Notes: generated by a model from the letters alone, not told the origin. A stretch of 64,000 bases of DNA from Bosea sp. BIWAKO-01 (GCF_001748145.1 NZ_BCQA01000001.1:3994501-4058500); one strand, 5' to 3'; numbered from the stretch's first letter, positions 21,365 to 29,783 are shown. A program made the numbers and translations.

Positions 21365-23674
21365 ATGCGCCCCATGAAGTTCGGAGTCGGCCAGCCCATT
21401 CGCCGGGTCGAGGATCACCGCCTGACCACCGGGACGGGGCGCTATACCGACGATATCGCCGTCGAGGGAGCGCTGCATGCCTTCGTGCTACGCTCGCAAT
21501 ACGCTCATGCGAAGTTCACGATCCGGGACAAGGACACCGCCCGCAAGATGAACGGCGTGAAGCTGATCCTGACCGGCGAGGATGTCGCGCATCTCGGCGA
21601 CATCCCCTGCAAAGGCTTGATCAAGACGGTTTCGGGCGAATCGGTGGAGCCGAATCCGGTGCCGATCTTGCCGACCGATACGGTGCGTCATGTCGGCGAA
21701 GCGGTGGCCTTCATCGTTGCCGAGACCTTGAGCCAGGCCCGCGACGCAGCCGAGGCGATCGATATCGCCTGGGAGGTCCTGCCCTCGATCACCGGCATCG
21801 CCGAAGCGCTCGCTCCGAAGGCACCGCAGGTCTGGCCGGGGCGTGAGGGCAATGTCGCGTTCGAGGCCGAGCAGGGCAATGCGGAGAAGACCGAGAAGGC
21901 TTTCGCCAAGGCCGATCGCGTCGTTTCCGTCACGATCGTCAACAACCGTCTCGCCTCCAACTACATGGAGACGCGCGCCTGCATTGCCGAATACGACAAG
22001 GATTCGAAACGCTGGACGCTGACGCTCGGCAGTCAGGGCAGCCATGGCACGCGCGATATCCTCGCCGGCTACATCCTGAAGGTCGACCCCTCGCGCATCC
22101 GCGTCATCACGCCCGATGTCGGCGGCGGCTTCGGCACCAAGATCTTCATGTATCGCGAATACCCGCTGACCATGGTGGCGGCCGAGAAGCTGAAACGTCC
22201 GGTGCGCTGGGTCGCGGACCGGACCGAGCATTTCCTCGCCGACACGCATGGCCGCGCCAACCTGACCACGGCCACGATGGCGCTCGACAAGCAAGGCCGG
22301 TTCATTGGCCTCAAGGTCGACCTCGCTGCGGAAATGGGCGCCTATCTCTCGCAGTACGGACCCTTCATCCCCTGGGTCGGCACGACTATGACGCCGGGCT
22401 GCTACAATATCCCGGCCGTGCATGTGCGCTTTCGTGGGGTCTTCACCAACACCACGCCGGTCGATGCCTATCGCGGAGCCGGGCGTCCGGAGGCCGCCTA
22501 CCTGATCGAGCGGCTGGTCGATGCCATCGCACGCGAGACCGGCAAGACACCGGACGCTGTCAGGGCGCAGAACTTCGTCAAGCCGGCGGAGATGCCGCAT
22601 TCGACCCAGACCGGGCCAGTCTATGATTCCGGCGAGTTCGAGGGGCATATGCGCCGCGCCATGGATGTCGCCGACTGGAAGGGCTTCAAGGCGCGTCTCA
22701 AGGCCTCGACCAAGGCCGGCAAGATCCGCGGCATCGGCATGGCCTGCTATATCGAGGCCTGCGGCGGCGGCGGCCCGGAGAGTTCAACCGTCATCCTGGA
22801 GAAGGACGGCACGGTGACCGTGCTGATCGGCACCCAGTCGAACGGGCAGGGGCACGAGACGGCGTATTCGCAACTCGTCGCGCAGCATCTCGACATCCCG
22901 ATGGACCGCATCCGCGTCATTCAGGGCGATACCGACCGGGTCGAAACCGGATCCGGCACCGGCGGCTCGCGCTCCATTCCGGTTGGGGGCGCTGCGCTCG
23001 ACAAGGCATCCTCGATCCTGACCGAGAACCTGAAGCAACTCGCGTCCGAGAAGCTCGAGGCCGGCATCGGTGATCTCGAGATCGTCGATGGCGCGGTGCG
23101 GATTGTCGGCACCGACAAGGCGCTCGACCTCAAGGCCATTGCCGCGTTGCCTGGAGCGACGGCGGACAAGCTCAGGGTCCATCAGAGCTGGACGCCACCG
23201 GAAGCGACCTATCCGAATGGCACGCATATCTGCGAGCTGGAGGTTGATCCCGGTACCGGCGCGACCGAGATCGCCAACTATGTCGTGGTCGACGATTTCG
23301 GCGTGACGCTGAACCCGCTGATGCTCGAGGGCCAGGTCCATGGTGGTGCCGCTCAAGGTATTGGCCAGGCTCTGATGGAGGAAATTCGTTTCGATAGCTC
23401 CGGCCAGATGCTGACGGCGACGTTCATGGATTACGCTCTGCCGCGCGCGGTCGATGTTCCCAGCTTCCATTTCGAGACCCGCAATGTCCGCTGTGTCACC
23501 AATGCGCTCGGCGTGAAGGGCGCCGGAGAGGCCGGGGCGATCGGGGCCTGCCCGGCGGTGATGAACGCGATGGTGGACGCGCTTGACCGCGCAGCCGGCA
23601 TCCGGGCGATCGATATGCCCGCGACGCCCAAGAAGGTGTTCGGGGCGTTGAGAGCTGCAGGCTATCAGCAGTAA
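21365..23674 (+). CDS. Xanthine dehydrogenase family molybdopterin subunit, form II CoxL-like
   Basis: The 769-residue large subunit binds the molybdenum-cytosine dinucleotide cofactor. The N-terminal a/b hammerhead domain begins VGQPIRRVEDHRLTTGTGRY; the Mo-binding domains carry VGGGFGTKIFMYREYP, the active-site loop VDAYRGAGRPEAAY, the segment GTQSNGQGHETAYSQLVAQH and the C-terminal LGVKGAGEAGAIGACPAV with the catalytic Glu in GEAG. The loop AYRGAGR is that of form II CoxL-like proteins; true CO dehydrogenases have AYRCSFR, so CO oxidation is not supported. No [2Fe-2S] or FAD subunit gene is near. Two cytochromes c' and a diheme cytochrome c follow. AAGGA lies nine bases before the ATG. Confidence 0.9.
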   Translation: MRPMKFGVGQPIRRVEDHRLTTGTGRYTDDIAVEGALHAFVLRSQYAHAKFTIRDKDTARKMNGVKLILTGEDVAHLGDIPCKGLIKTVSGESVEPNPVPILPTDTVRHVGEAVAFIVAETLSQARDAAEAIDIAWEVLPSITGIAEALAPKAPQVWPGREGNVAFEAEQGNAEKTEKAFAKADRVVSVTIVNNRLASNYMETRACIAEYDKDSKRWTLTLGSQGSHGTRDILAGYILKVDPSRIRVITPDVGGGFGTKIFMYREYPLTMVAAEKLKRPVRWVADRTEHFLADTHGRANLTTATMALDKQGRFIGLKVDLAAEMGAYLSQYGPFIPWVGTTMTPGCYNIPAVHVRFRGVFTNTTPVDAYRGAGRPEAAYLIERLVDAIARETGKTPDAVRAQNFVKPAEMPHSTQTGPVYDSGEFEGHMRRAMDVADWKGFKARLKASTKAGKIRGIGMACYIEACGGGGPESSTVILEKDGTVTVLIGTQSNGQGHETAYSQLVAQHLDIPMDRIRVIQGDTDRVETGSGTGGSRSIPVGGAALDKASSILTENLKQLASEKLEAGIGDLEIVDGAVRIVGTDKALDLKAIAALPGATADKLRVHQSWTPPEATYPNGTHICELEVDPGTGATEIANYVVVDDFGVTLNPLMLEGQVHGGAAQGIGQALMEEIRFDSSGQMLTATFMDYALPRAVDVPSFHFETRNVRCVTNALGVKGAGEAGAIGACPAVMNAMVDALDRAAGIRAIDMPATPKKVFGALRAAGYQQ

Positions 23675-23805
23675 TGTGGACATAAGCCACTCCAATTCCG
23701 ATGTGATCACGGAAATGCGACTTGGCGTCGTGATGCGGATCGGCTGATCTGGAAAGCTTCTAAGCGGCGCGCTCGACGCCGCGCTTTTCGGGAGGAGGCT
23801 TACGC

Positions 23806-24243
23806 ATGATACGCACCGTACTCGTTGCCGCCGGCCTAGTTGTGACGCTCTCGACCGTAATTGCCCAATCGGATCCGATTGCCGAGCGTCGCAACACGAT
23901 GAAGGGAGTAGGCGCCGCCACACGCGATGGCGCGGCCATGGCCAAGGGCGAGGCAGCCTTTGACGCGGCCAAGAGCGAGAATATCTTCAAGGTCTACGTT
24001 GATGCAGCCAAGAAGATGCCTGGCCTTTTCCCTGACACTGCCAAGACGGGCGGCGAGAGCACGGCCGGACCTAAGATCTGGGATGATCCAGCCGGATTCA
24101 AAGCTGGGTTCGCCAAGCTCGAGACGGAGGCCACCGTGGCAGCGGCGAGTGCCACCAAGGACCTCGACAGCTTCCGCGCCGCCTTTGGAAATGTGACCAA
24201 GAACTGTGGTGCCTGTCACGAGGTCTATCGCATCAAGAAATAG
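23806..24243 (+). CDS. Cytochrome c' (class II c-type cytochrome), copy 1
   Basis: The 145-residue precursor has a signal peptide (MIRTVLVAAGLVVTLSTVIA) and a four-helix cytochrome c' body ending with CGACHEVYRIKK, where the haem motif CxxCH sits close to the C-terminus as the family requires. An Arg near the mature N-terminus (IAERRNTMKGV) takes the usual place beside the haem. Such proteins bind NO or CO, or carry electrons in the periplasm. The gene, about 90 bp of upstream DNA and the terminator are duplicated directly downstream. Confidence 0.92.
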   Translation: MIRTVLVAAGLVVTLSTVIAQSDPIAERRNTMKGVGAATRDGAAMAKGEAAFDAAKSENIFKVYVDAAKKMPGLFPDTAKTGGESTAGPKIWDDPAGFKAGFAKLETEATVAAASATKDLDSFRAAFGNVTKNCGACHEVYRIKK

Positions 24244-24290
24244 GTTTCTCTGGGCCACCGCAGAGATACCACCTGGTCGAACATGAGGTG

Positions 24291-24324
24291 AAGGGCGGGG
24301 TCCATACTGGAGCCCGCCCTTTTG
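24291..24324 (+). terminator. Rho-independent terminator after cytochrome c' copy 1
   Basis: AAGGGCGGG and CCCGCCCTT form the stem, with an inner TCCA/TGGA pair and a following TTTT. A closely similar structure follows copy 2. Confidence 0.8.
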
Positions 24325-24525
24325 TCTTTGCCCTGCACTGCGGCCGTTCCAGGCTCCCGCAACGTTGGCGGCGACTGCCTGTCCGTGGCTGCGCCAGATA
24401 GATTTGCTTAAATTCCGGTGCGTTCACGAAAATGCGACTTGGCGCTGTCATGCGAATGGGCTGATCTGGAAGAGTTCTAAGCGGAGCCTGTCGGCACCGC
24501 ATCTCCCCGAAAAGGATAGTCGCGC

Positions 24526-24960
24526 ATGATCCGTACCGTAGTCGTTGCTGCTGGCCTCATTCTCGGCCTTTCGGCCGTCGTCGCGCAGTCTGATCCTATC
24601 GCCCAGCGCCGCGACGCGATGAAGGCCGTTGGGGCGGCAACGCGCGAGGGCGCGGCTATCGCCAAGGGCGAGGCAGCGTTTGATGCCACCAAGGTCCAGA
24701 CGATCTTCAAAGTTTATGCCGACGCGGCCAAGAAACTGCCGCCTCTGTTCCCGGAAACGGCAAAGACCGGCGGCGAGACCACGGCGGCGCCGAAGATCTG
24801 GGAAGATCAGGCCGGCTTCAAGACCGCACTCGCCAAGTTCGAAACGGAGTCCGTGGCCGGTGCCGCCGCCGCCAAGGACCTCGACAGTTTCCGGGCTGCC
24901 TTTGGCGCCGCGACCAAGAATTGTGGCTCCTGCCACGAGGTCTACCGCATCAAGAAGTAA
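24526..24960 (+). CDS. Cytochrome c' (class II c-type cytochrome), copy 2
   Basis: The 144-residue protein is a clear duplicate of the gene 700 bp upstream: signal MIRTVVVAAGLILGLSAVVA, then QSDPIAQRRDAMKAVGAATR, and the C-terminal CGSCHEVYRIKK. The second haem-motif residue differs (CGSCH against CGACH) and about a quarter of the helix positions have changed, so the two copies may have slightly different ligand or partner choices. Upstream DNA from about 24415 repeats the block before copy 1, including AAATGCGACTTGGCG and GGCTGATCTGGAA. Confidence 0.92.
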   Translation: MIRTVVVAAGLILGLSAVVAQSDPIAQRRDAMKAVGAATREGAAIAKGEAAFDATKVQTIFKVYADAAKKLPPLFPETAKTGGETTAAPKIWEDQAGFKTALAKFETESVAGAAAAKDLDSFRAAFGAATKNCGSCHEVYRIKK

Positions 24961-25008
24961 GCTCGGCTGCGCCGCGCGGTTGCGTCACGCGGTCGAACAT
25001 GGGTTGAT

Positions 25009-25040
25009 GGGCGGGCTCCACAGTGGGCCCGCCCTTTCTT
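25009..25040 (+). terminator. Rho-independent terminator after cytochrome c' copy 2
   Basis: GGGCGGG and CCCGCCC with an inner CCA/TGG pair, followed by TTTCTT. It lies 70 bp before the diheme cytochrome gene, so that gene either has its own promoter in between or depends on readthrough. Confidence 0.75.
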
Positions 25041-25109
25041 GTCAGCTCTGCGATTCGAACCTTTGAAGTCCTCGAAACGTTGAGGCACCAGCAAACCGGG
25101 AAACGCTTG

Positions 25110-26039
25110 ATGCGCCGCCTATTCCTCACGCTCGGCATTTTCATCCTGTTGGGACTAGCCGGCTTCTATGTTCTCACCGACCCGCGCGTCGTTTCGCCCG
25201 CGCCCGAGATCGGCACTCTGCCGCCGCCGGATGTCGAGAATGGCAAACTGCTCTTTGCGGCGGGAGGCTGCTCTTCATGCCATGCAACGCCCGGGCAGGA
25301 CGACAAGCTCCGGCTTGGCGGTGGGCTTGCGTTGCCCTCGCCCTTCGGCACGTTCCACGCACCCAACATCTCGCCGCATACGCGGGACGGGATCGGCAAT
25401 TGGGGCGTGAAGGACTTCGTTGATGCGATGGCGACCGGTGTGTCGCCATCCGGGCAGCATTACTATCCGGCCTTTCCCTATACCTCCTACCGGCTGATGC
25501 CGCCCAAGGCGCTGGCCGATCTCTTCGCCTATATTCGCACCCTCCCTTCGGTCGAAGGACGTGCGCCCGGGCATGATCTGCCATTTCCCTTCAACATCCG
25601 CCGCGCCGTCGGGGGCTGGAAACTGCTGTTCTTCGATGGCACGCCGTTCCGGCCAGACCCGACAAAGAGCGAGGAGTGGAACCGGGGAGCCTATCTCGTG
25701 CAGGGGCCGGGCCATTGCGCCGAATGTCATTCGAACCGCAATGCTCTGGGCGCGATCATTCAGGCGACGCGCTTCGCCGGTGGCCCGGACCCGGAGGGCA
25801 AGGGCTTCGTGCCGAACATCACACAGCATGCCGATGGGCTGGCGAACTGGTCGAAGTCGGAGATCGCCGAAATGCTCAAGACCGGCTTCACTCCGAGCTT
25901 CGACAGCGTCGGCGGCAGCATGACCGCAGTGGTGCGCAACACCGCGCAGCTGTCGGATGCCGATCGGATGGCGATGGCGGAGTTCATCAAGTCACTGCCG
26001 GCGGTTGCCGGCCCGCCACGGCCCAAGAAGGCTGAATGA
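25110..26039 (+). CDS. Membrane-anchored diheme cytochrome c
   Basis: The 309-residue protein starts MRRLFLTLGIFILLGLAGFY, an uncleaved-looking N-terminal anchor, and carries two class I haem sites: GGCSSCHATPG (about residue 54) and GHCAECHSNRN (about 203). Each domain has a downstream ISPH/ITQH-type segment (APNISPHTRDGIGNW and VPNITQHADGLANW) as in the cytochrome subunits of alcohol, gluconate and aldehyde dehydrogenases. The ATG at 25110 is preferred; the ORF opens 29 codons earlier inside the terminator. It is a plausible electron acceptor for the molybdenum subunit upstream, passing electrons to the oxidase chain. Confidence 0.9.
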   Translation: MRRLFLTLGIFILLGLAGFYVLTDPRVVSPAPEIGTLPPPDVENGKLLFAAGGCSSCHATPGQDDKLRLGGGLALPSPFGTFHAPNISPHTRDGIGNWGVKDFVDAMATGVSPSGQHYYPAFPYTSYRLMPPKALADLFAYIRTLPSVEGRAPGHDLPFPFNIRRAVGGWKLLFFDGTPFRPDPTKSEEWNRGAYLVQGPGHCAECHSNRNALGAIIQATRFAGGPDPEGKGFVPNITQHADGLANWSKSEIAEMLKTGFTPSFDSVGGSMTAVVRNTAQLSDADRMAMAEFIKSLPAVAGPPRPKKAE

Positions 26040-26131
26040 GCCGCGCCAGCGAGTTCCGCTTGCGTTCGCGATGTCATCCCGATCTGCCTTTGAGCGCCCG
26101 GGATGACGGCCGCGGGGTGGGGGCTAGGAGC

Positions 26132-26752
26132 TCACTCCATCACCGCCGCCTTGAGGATGCAGACCATCAGGGCCGAACCTGGCTGGTCGCCGACACAGCG
26201 GACGATATGGCGGCGGTCGCAGCGGTAGCGCAGCGTCTCGCCGGCCTTGGCGCGCTGGATCACGTCCCCGACCTCGACCTCGAACTCGCCGGAGGTCACG
26301 GAGAGCGATTCGATCGAGCCGCGCTGATGACCTTCGGAGTCGAGCTCGCCGCCGGGTTCGGCCTGCACGTCGTACCATTGCAGCCATTCGACCGTCTTGA
26401 TCCATCCGATGATGGCGAGCCTGAGCTTGCCGTCCTCTGAGACCAGAATCGGCGTGTCGGCGCGGGTGGTCTTGTCGATGAAGGCTTCCTCTTCGCCGCT
26501 CGACAGCACGCGCTCGATCGAGATGTCGAGGGCCTGCGAGAGCCGCCAGATCGTCGCCAGTGTCGGGTTGGTTTCGTTGCGCTCGATCTGGCTGATGATC
26601 GACTTGGCAACGCCCGACTGCTCCGCGAGCTCGGAAAGCGAGAGATTATAGGCCTTGCGCAGGCGCTGGATCGTCTTGCCGAGCTGGCCCGAGATGACCT
26701 GGGCTCCGGATTCGAGCTCGCGCCCGCCACGTTCCTTGGTCTCGATACCCAT
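26132..26752 (-). CDS. XRE family regulator with C-terminal cupin domain
   Basis: The 206-residue protein has an HTH_XRE domain (residues about 22-77: LGKTIQRLRKAYNLSLSELA, SGVAKSIISQIERNETNPTL) and a cupin ligand domain (about 120-200: WLQWYDVQAEPGGELDSEGH, EFEVEVGDVIQRAKAGETL). The metal-type histidines of cupins are partly kept. Proteins of this kind (PuuR, SutR and relatives) repress amino-acid, polyamine or sulfur pathways and respond to a small ligand. A GTG at 26767 would add five residues. A perfect palindrome sits 43-54 bp upstream and probably serves autoregulation. It is convergent with the cytochrome gene and follows EamA on the same strand. Confidence 0.88.
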   Translation of the reverse strand: MGIETKERGGRELESGAQVISGQLGKTIQRLRKAYNLSLSELAEQSGVAKSIISQIERNETNPTLATIWRLSQALDISIERVLSSGEEEAFIDKTTRADTPILVSEDGKLRLAIIGWIKTVEWLQWYDVQAEPGGELDSEGHQRGSIESLSVTSGEFEVEVGDVIQRAKAGETLRYRCDRRHIVRCVGDQPGSALMVCILKAAVME

Positions 26753-26794
26753 CCTGATACCTGTCACACGAATGCTGTTCGTTTGCGGAAGCGA

Positions 26795-26806
26795 ACAAAC
26801 GTTTGT
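26795..26806. promoter_or_regulatory. Candidate operator of the XRE-cupin regulator
   Basis: ACAAACGTTTGT is a perfect 12-bp palindrome, next to a second, wider symmetry GTTCG ... CGAAC at 26778-26796. The place, 43-54 bp before the regulator start, fits an autoregulatory operator. Confidence 0.5.
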
Positions 26807-26914
26807 CTAACCGGACAATGCCTGTTCCAGTTGGAAGGAGCAAGCCGGAGAGGGGCGGGCGACGGCCGAGGGCGGCCTCGTCGGGGGGCCTTTCACACAA
26901 TTCTGCGCGTGTTC

Positions 26915-27838
26915 TCAGGTCGCCCGCGTCGGGCCGACCTCGCGCGTCTCCCGCTTGAGCAGACCGAGCTGCTTCTCGCGCAGGATCACATAGATTCCGG
27001 ACGCGATGACGATGGCCGCGCCGATGAGCACGGCTGAAGCCGGCCAGTCGCCGAAGACGAACCAGCCGATCGTAACGGCCCAGAGCATCGTCGAGTATTC
27101 AAAGGGCGCGATCAGCGAGGCGTCACCGTAGCGATAGGCCTGGACCAGGAAAATCTGGCCGAGCCCGCCAAGGATGCCGATCGCGACCATGAGTGCGGCA
27201 TCCTGGAGATCGGGCATGCGCCAGCCGAGCAGGATGGTGAAGAGGCCGAGCGTCGTGGTCATCAGCGTGAAATAGAAGACGATCGCGCCGGTGCGCTCGG
27301 TCATGGTCAATTGCCGCACCTCGATCGAGGCAAAAGCCGAGCAGCAGGCGCCTGCAAGGCCGAAAGCCGCGCCGATTGCCGGTGCATTGCTGCCAGCGAT
27401 CTGGAAGCTGCCCAGATGCGGGGACAGCATGATCAGGACGCCGATGAAGCCGATCGTCACCGCGCTCCAGCGATAGATGCGGACACGCTCCTTCAGCACC
27501 AGCGCTGCAAGCACGACGACTGCGAGCGGCGCGGCATAGCCGAGCGCGACCGCGTCCGGGAGCGGCAGAAAGCTCAAGGCTACGAAGCCGCAGAACATGC
27601 CGGTCGAACCGATCACTCCCCGCTTGAAATGGCCGCGCAGGTTCTTGGTCATCAGGGCAGCCGGAATTTCGCCGCGCCAGCCGAGCCAGAGCAGCAGCGG
27701 GATCAGCGCGAAGAAGGATCGGACGAAGACGAGTTCCCCTGTCGGATAACGGGCCGCGATCGCCTTGATGCCAGCCGACATCAGGGTGAAGGACAAAGCT
27801 GAGATCAGCTTGAGCGTGATGCCGAGGAGAGGAGACAA
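26915..27838 (-). CDS. EamA/DMT family exporter
   Basis: The 307-residue product is a ten-helix drug/metabolite transporter with two EamA repeats: residues about 5-140 (GITLKLISALSFTLMSAGIK, LPDAVALGYAAPLAVVVLAA) and about 150-290 (AFGLAGACCSAFASIEVRQL, IGWFVFGDWPASAVLIGAAI). The start is a TTG at 27838 whose frame gives the usual family N-terminus; no ATG occurs before residue 20, and no good ribosome site is seen. Family members export amino acids, nucleosides or other small metabolites. A 147-bp space separates it from the XRE-cupin gene, so cotranscription is uncertain. Confidence 0.85.
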   Translation of the reverse strand: MSPLLGITLKLISALSFTLMSAGIKAIAARYPTGELVFVRSFFALIPLLLWLGWRGEIPAALMTKNLRGHFKRGVIGSTGMFCGFVALSFLPLPDAVALGYAAPLAVVVLAALVLKERVRIYRWSAVTIGFIGVLIMLSPHLGSFQIAGSNAPAIGAAFGLAGACCSAFASIEVRQLTMTERTGAIVFYFTLMTTTLGLFTILLGWRMPDLQDAALMVAIGILGGLGQIFLVQAYRYGDASLIAPFEYSTMLWAVTIGWFVFGDWPASAVLIGAAIVIASGIYVILREKQLGLLKRETREVGPTRAT

Positions 27839-27867
27839 CGGTGCTGCGCGTACGTGTCGGGGGAGAG

Positions 27868-27883
27868 AGTCTTATAAAAGACT
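27868..27883. repeat. Inverted repeat upstream of the EamA gene
   Basis: AGTCTT and AAGACT with a 4-nt spacer ATAA lie 30-45 bp before the TTG start. It is AT-rich in a GC-rich region and may overlap the promoter as an operator. Confidence 0.35.
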
Positions 27884-28017
27884 TGGTCCCTCTAGATCAC
27901 GTTCGCGCGTCCGGTCCAAGCGCAATGCTTGCAACCCTGATGCCCGCAGCGACGCATGCGTGCCGGGGAAGGGCGCTGGATGCGGGTCTTGCGCGGCAGG
28001 AACTGGGAGAGAATTCC

Positions 28018-28046
28018 TGCCCCGGACAGCAAGGCTCGCCGGGGCA
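28018..28046 (-). terminator. Hairpin after the atypical SDR gene
   Basis: TGCCCCGG and CCGGGGCA form an 8-bp stem with a 13-nt loop about 20 bp past the SDR stop on the minus strand. No T-run follows, so a terminator role is uncertain. The rest of the 228-bp space between EamA and this SDR shows nothing else I can name. Confidence 0.35.
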
Positions 28047-28066
28047 GATGCTGGCCTTGCCCCGTC

Positions 28067-28846
28067 TCAGAACGTTCCCTTGAAGACGCCGCCATCGATC
28101 AGCAAGTTCTGGCCGGTGATGTAGCCGGCATGGGCGCTTGCCAGGAAGGCGCAGGCTTTGCCGAACTCCTCGGCGCTGCCGAAGCGCTTCGCCGGGATCT
28201 CGGCCATGCGGCCCTTCGTCATTTCCTCGGGCGTGATCCCCTTGATCGCCGCCATCTTGGTGGTCGAGCCCTTCAGCCGATCCGTATCGAACATGCCTGG
28301 CAGGATGTTGTTGATGGTGACGTTGGCATAGGCGACCTCGCGGGCGACGCCGGAGAAGAAGGCGGTCAGACCGGCGCGTGCGCCCGACGAGACATCGAGC
28401 CCGGTCAAGGGGGTCAGCACGCTCATCGAGGTGATGTTGACGATGCGGCCGAAGCCGCGCGCGATCATGCCGTCGACGACACGCTGCATCAGTTCGACCG
28501 GCGTCGCCATGTTCTGGATGACGCCTTCGAGTAGCGCTTCGCGCGAGACTTCGCGGAACGGCTTCGGCGGCGGGCCGCCATTGTTGTTGACCAGGATGTC
28601 CGGCTCCGGCGCCGCGGCGAGCAACGCGTCCTGGCCAGCGCGGGTCGAGACGTCGGCAACGACCGCGATCACGGTTGCACCATATTTGGCCCGGATCTGA
28701 CTTGCCGTGGCCTCCAGCGTGGTCGCGTCGCGGCCGTTGATGACTACGGTGCATCCAGCCTCCGCGAGAGCCTCGGCACAGCCCCGGCCGAGCCCCTTGC
28801 TCGAGGCGCAAATGATGGCCGTCCGGCCGGCAATACCCAAATCCAT
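28067..28846 (-). CDS. SDR family protein with altered catalytic residues
   Basis: The 259-residue protein has the SDR cofactor motif ASSKGLGRGCAEALAEAG (about residues 14-31) and a changed NNAG motif (ILVNNNGGPPPKPF). At the catalytic site Ser is present in VNITSMSVL, but the place of YxxxK reads SSGAR (in GLDVSSGARAGLTAF), so Tyr and Lys are replaced by Ser and Arg. A group of FabG-like SDRs with NNGGPP and SxGAR exists widely in proteobacteria. Either activity is different or it acts without classical hydride transfer. The ATG at 28846 is the family start; the ORF opens upstream to 28921. It is divergent from the plcP-like gene over 124 bp. Confidence 0.85.
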   Translation of the reverse strand: MDLGIAGRTAIICASSKGLGRGCAEALAEAGCTVVINGRDATTLEATASQIRAKYGATVIAVVADVSTRAGQDALLAAAPEPDILVNNNGGPPPKPFREVSREALLEGVIQNMATPVELMQRVVDGMIARGFGRIVNITSMSVLTPLTGLDVSSGARAGLTAFFSGVAREVAYANVTINNILPGMFDTDRLKGSTTKMAAIKGITPEEMTKGRMAEIPAKRFGSAEEFGKACAFLASAHAGYITGQNLLIDGGVFKGTF

Positions 28847-28970
28847 CGCGTTTCTCCCGAGCTTTGGCTGATGTTCAGCTGAGCAGAACCACGGATTGAG
28901 GTCTGCGTCATCAAAGCGCAATGCAAATCAGACACACGCCCCAAGCAATGCAACAAGATGGGCTGGCGGC

Positions 28971-29783
28971 ATGAGCGACGAGGACGAGGCGAAGCAGGTT
29001 CGCAGCATCTTCATCTCCGACCTGCATCTGGGGACGCGCGGAGCACAGGCCGATCTCGTGCTCGAATTCCTGCGGGCCTATGATGCTCCGCAGATTTATC
29101 TCGTCGGCGACATCATCGACGGCTGGCGGCTGAAGAACGGCTGGTACTTCCCGCAGGCGCATAACGATGTCGTGCAGAAGCTCTTGCGCAAGGTGCGCAA
29201 GGGTTCGCGGCTGATCTACATCACGGGCAACCACGACGATTTCCTCCGCGACTTCACTGGTAGCGAGTTCGGCGGAATCCACATCGCTGACCATGCGCTG
29301 CATGAGACTGCCGACGGCAAGCGCCTGCTGGTGATCCATGGCGATCTGTTCGATCTGGTCGTGCGCAACGCAAAATGGCTCGCTCTGTTGGGCGACTGGG
29401 CCTACACGGTTGCGCTTGCGTCCAATACGGTCGTCAACAAGGTCCGTCGTCTCCTCCATCTGCCGCACTGGTCGCTCTCGGCCTGGGCCAAGCAGAAGGT
29501 CAAGAATGCGGTCAATTATATCGGCGAGTTCGAGACCTGCCTTGCCGCCGAGGCCCGCCGCCATGGTGCGGACGGCGTCGTCTGCGGCCATATCCACCAC
29601 GCCGCACATCGCAAGATCGACGGGCTCACCTACATCAACACGGGCGACTGGGTCGAAAGCTGCACGGCGGTGGTCGAGCACCATGACGGCCGCTTCGAGG
29701 TCATTCGCTGGCCGCAATACCGGCTGAAGAGCGAGCCGGTGCGGCCGCTCCCGCTGCCGGCTCTGGTCAGCGAGGCCGCCTGA
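28971..29783 (+). CDS. plcP: Calcineurin-like metallophosphoesterase, probable phospholipase C PlcP
   Basis: The 270-residue cytoplasmic protein has all metal-site motifs of the family: SDLHLG (D17, H19), GDIIDGW (D47), GNHDD, IHGDLFD, and GHIHH, followed by NTGDWVESC. It is annotated in many genomes as UDP-2,3-diacylglucosamine hydrolase, but the size, the C-terminal NTGDWVES element and above all the next gene, a GT4 glycosyltransferase overlapping by one base (TGATG), match the PlcP-Agt pair. In rhizobia and marine alphaproteobacteria PlcP removes phosphate head groups from phospholipids during phosphorus limitation. I see no clear Pho box upstream. LpxH function remains the alternative. 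Confidence 0.7.
   Translation: MSDEDEAKQVRSIFISDLHLGTRGAQADLVLEFLRAYDAPQIYLVGDIIDGWRLKNGWYFPQAHNDVVQKLLRKVRKGSRLIYITGNHDDFLRDFTGSEFGGIHIADHALHETADGKRLLVIHGDLFDLVVRNAKWLALLGDWAYTVALASNTVVNKVRRLLHLPHWSLSAWAKQKVKNAVNYIGEFETCLAAEARRHGADGVVCGHIHHAAHRKIDGLTYINTGDWVESCTAVVEHHDGRFEVIRWPQYRLKSEPVRPLPLPALVSEAA

Noticed and set aside
21365..23674. Calling the molybdenum subunit a carbon monoxide dehydrogenase
   Set aside because: The active loop is AYRGAGR, not AYRCSFR, and no coxS or coxM gene is adjacent.
28847..28970. A Pho box before the plcP-like gene
   Set aside because: Fragments such as CTGCGTCAT occur, but I could not find two 7-bp half-sites with the proper spacing.
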